A DNA stretch of 7,144 nucleotides from an uncultured Acidimicrobiaceae bacterium (lineage in GTDB: Bacteria; Actinomycetota; Acidimicrobiia; Acidimicrobiales; Microtrichaceae), in the NCBI GenBank assembly GCA_937868025.1, contig CALMLJ010000532.1, forward strand, positions 1 to 7,144, in the 5' to 3' direction. Shown piece after piece: positions 5,995 through 7,144 of this stretch; the first letter of the stretch is position 1; every line of letters begins with the position of its first letter. The notes under the pieces are model-generated. The model saw only the letters and a list, made by a program, of their open reading frames with translations. It ran no database searches and was not told the origin of the DNA. The translations under genes and the position numbers were made by a program.

Positions 5995-6022
5995 ACTGTA
6001 CGGACATTCGGCACCGAGTCAT
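5995..6022 (-). promoter_or_regulatory. possible sigma-70-type promoter for the 808-aa exported protein
   Basis: On the minus strand ATGACT (6022-6017) and TACAGT (6000-5995) are separated by 16 bases, each matching four of six consensus positions. They lie in a locally AT-richer patch, with TACAGT ending about 40 bases before the GTG. The -35 hexamer overlaps the stop codon of the upstream membrane-protein gene. It could give the large gene independent expression on top of read-through from the two genes before it. Confidence 0.4.
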
Positions 6023-6438
6023 ACATTTCTTCGGCAGATCCACCAGCCCGCCAGGATGAGCCCGTCACCCACTGCGGCGAGGGCGAAACCGGGCCCCGGC
6101 AGCCGCGTCCGGACGGTGAAGAGCACCGCCGCCACGGCGAGCAGTACCGCAGCAAGCAGCCCTGCGGCAGCCAGCACCCGCCGGGCCACGCCAATCCGCA
6201 ACCCGGCGCCGATGATCGCGACGCCGCCGCACACGGGGATGACGTAGGCGAGCAGTCCGAACCACCGCGAGGTCGTCGGCCAGCGATCACCGAGGAGGAA
6301 ATCGCCGAGGTCGCGCAACGACATCGCAGAGCCGGCGCCGTTCCAGAGCCACGAGAGGAACGCCGACGCCGCCAGCAGCAGGCCGCCGCCCGCGACGAGT
6401 GCGGCAGGCGCCGCCGACAAGGGCCGGTCCGTCCTCAT
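6019..6438 (-). CDS. small four-helix integral membrane protein, function unknown
   Basis: The product has 139 aa with four hydrophobic helices at about 8-31 (ending SAFLSWLW), 59-80, 88-109 and 117-135, short polar loops, and a basic C-terminus (CRRNV). A longer amphipathic loop (SLRDLGDFLLGDRWPTTSR) joins helices 1 and 2. The G..LLAASAFLSW start resembles many small uncharacterised actinobacterial membrane proteins, but I cannot assign a named family. The ATG at 6438 is chosen because it forms an ATGA overlap with the stop of the TPR-like gene and has AGGGG seven bases upstream. A longer in-frame reading from 6579 would lie inside that gene and add an Arg/Pro-rich non-native stretch. It is probably co-translated with the TPR-like protein and may anchor it at the membrane (inference). 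Confidence 0.87.
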   Translation of the reverse strand: MRTDRPLSAAPAALVAGGGLLLAASAFLSWLWNGAGSAMSLRDLGDFLLGDRWPTTSRWFGLLAYVIPVCGGVAIIGAGLRIGVARRVLAAAGLLAAVLLAVAAVLFTVRTRLPGPGFALAAVGDGLILAGWWICRRNV

Positions 6439-7144
6439 CGTGCCGCCCCTGGAACGACGGCACGCTGGGCAACGCCGAGCAGCTGCTGGAAGTCGGACCG
6501 GCGGTGCAAACCGTGGAACTCCCGGTCGACGGCCATCCGCCCGGGGTCGGGCGCCACGTTGACTGCACGGTGCAGCCACAGCATCGCCTCGTCGTCGAGG
6601 CCGCGGACGGCGAGCCCGGCGGCGCCGAGGTACAGCGGTTCCGCAGATTGCTCCGCGACGAAGATCGCCGTCGCCAGCGCCACCAGATCCTCGGGGCTGC
6701 CGTGATGCACCCGGGCCTCGAGCACGGCCAGGCCGTCCGCCGCGACGGGCGGCACCATCGTGAGAAGCAGGTCGATCTCGGGGTGGTCAGGGCGATCGAG
6801 CAACCAGTGCCGCGAGCGCCCGTCCGCGAGATCGGCCAGGTCGTCGATCGCAGCGTCGGTGCGGCCGGCGAGGAGGTCGACGTGCGCCCGGACCCATGGC
6901 GACGGACCCCATCCCGAGGGGTACTCGGCGAGGAAGCCACTCGACCACGACGACCGCTCGGCCTGGCGGGTGGCTCGGAGCACCTCCTCGCGGGCCAGCT
7001 CGCGGCGCGTCGGAGCGTCGTCGGCGTGGATGTGGGCCCGAGCCCGGTTGATTCGGCCAAGCTCCGACGCGGACCCGAGCCCGGTGATCAGTGGCAGGAA
7101 GAGCGCTCCGCCGAGGATGTTGGTCGGCATCTGCCAGAGCTGGA
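6435..7144 (-). CDS. TPR-like helical repeat protein, possibly N-terminally incomplete
   Basis: The reading frame is open to the right window edge. An ATG at 7130 would give 231 aa, but no ribosome binding site precedes it and the frame continues upstream (QLWQ before the Met), so the true start may lie outside. Right after this Met is a hydrophobic stretch (ILGGALFLPLITGLG) that may be part of a membrane helix or signal anchor. The rest is Ala/Leu-rich helical pairs: RELAREEVLRATRQAERSSW, WVRAHVDLLAGRTDAAIDDL, PLYLGAAGLAVRGLDDEAMLWLHRAV, then the closing DREFHGLHRRSDFQQLL, a form common at the end of TPR arrays. TPR proteins are usually protein-protein interaction scaffolds. The stop overlaps the next start (ATGA), coupling it to the four-helix membrane protein. 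Coding is secure; the TPR label is a moderate-confidence structural impression. Confidence 0.85.
   Translation of the reverse strand, partial: QLWQMPTNILGGALFLPLITGLGSASELGRINRARAHIHADDAPTRRELAREEVLRATRQAERSSWSSGFLAEYPSGWGPSPWVRAHVDLLAGRTDAAIDDLADLADGRSRHWLLDRPDHPEIDLLLTMVPPVAADGLAVLEARVHHGSPEDLVALATAIFVAEQSAEPLYLGAAGLAVRGLDDEAMLWLHRAVNVAPDPGRMAVDREFHGLHRRSDFQQLLGVAQRAVVPGAAR
6446..6450 (-). promoter_or_regulatory. ribosome binding site (AGGGG) for the four-helix membrane protein
   Basis: On the minus strand AGGGG lies seven bases before the ATG at 6438, within the last codons of the TPR-like gene. Together with the ATGA overlap it decides the start of the small membrane protein. Confidence 0.55.

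Noticed and set aside
6439..6579. 47-residue N-terminal extension of the four-helix membrane protein
   Set aside because: Arg/Pro-rich reading of the overlapping TPR-like gene; the ATGA overlap and AGGGG point to the ATG at 6438.
5209..6705. 498-aa plus-strand open frame spanning the start of the exported gene and the small membrane gene
   Set aside because: It crosses three minus-strand genes that have good start signals, membrane helices and ATGA coupling; its product is His/Arg/Gly-rich with no domain.

Overview
The window is very GC-rich (GC-ending codons throughout) with almost no intergenic space. It uses GTG as well as ATG starts and several 4-bp ATGA stop/start overlaps. Together with the protein style (an actinobacterial-type Fpg/Nei glycosylase, a DUF4202 protein, Thr- and Pro/Ala-rich membrane proteins, acidic exported proteins), this suggests a chromosomal stretch from a high-GC actinobacterium, probably of the Acidimicrobiia (Ilumatobacter-like). 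The taxonomic call is inference from style, not from a marker gene.

Layout: the left part is on the + strand. It holds the C-terminal end of a Cys/Met-metabolism PLP enzyme (1-425), overlapped by 8 bp by an Fpg/Nei-family DNA glycosylase (418-1197). After a 113-bp gap comes a single-pass membrane protein with a signal peptide, a Thr-rich outer segment and a long Pro/Ala-rich tail (1311-2687). Next is a tightly coupled pair: a 73-aa protein of unknown function (2734-2955) and a DUF4202 protein (2952-3545). The right part is on the - strand and converges on the left part with a 17-bp overlap of the two 3' coding ends. Read in its own direction, it contains a TPR-like protein running off the window edge (7144-6435), a four-helix membrane protein coupled to it by ATGA (6438-6019), and an 808-aa membrane-anchored acidic exported protein (5955-3529) with its own strong ribosome binding site and a plausible promoter.

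How the genes fit together: the PLP enzyme and the glycosylase look co-transcribed, though no functional link is evident. The 73-aa/DUF4202 pair is the best candidate for two proteins acting together. The three minus-strand genes may be one envelope-related unit, with the large exported gene also able to start its own transcript.

I found no mobile element, CRISPR array, tRNA or rRNA, and no clear new multi-gene system. The observations most worth checking are in the glycosylase: it lacks about 14 residues where canonical Fpg has its lesion-capping loop, and it has a C-x2-D ... C-x2-H zinc-finger pattern instead of four cysteines. Next is the tandem-domain structure of the 808-aa exported protein, in which each outer region carries one cysteine pair. 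No intergenic stretch exceeds about 115 bases.
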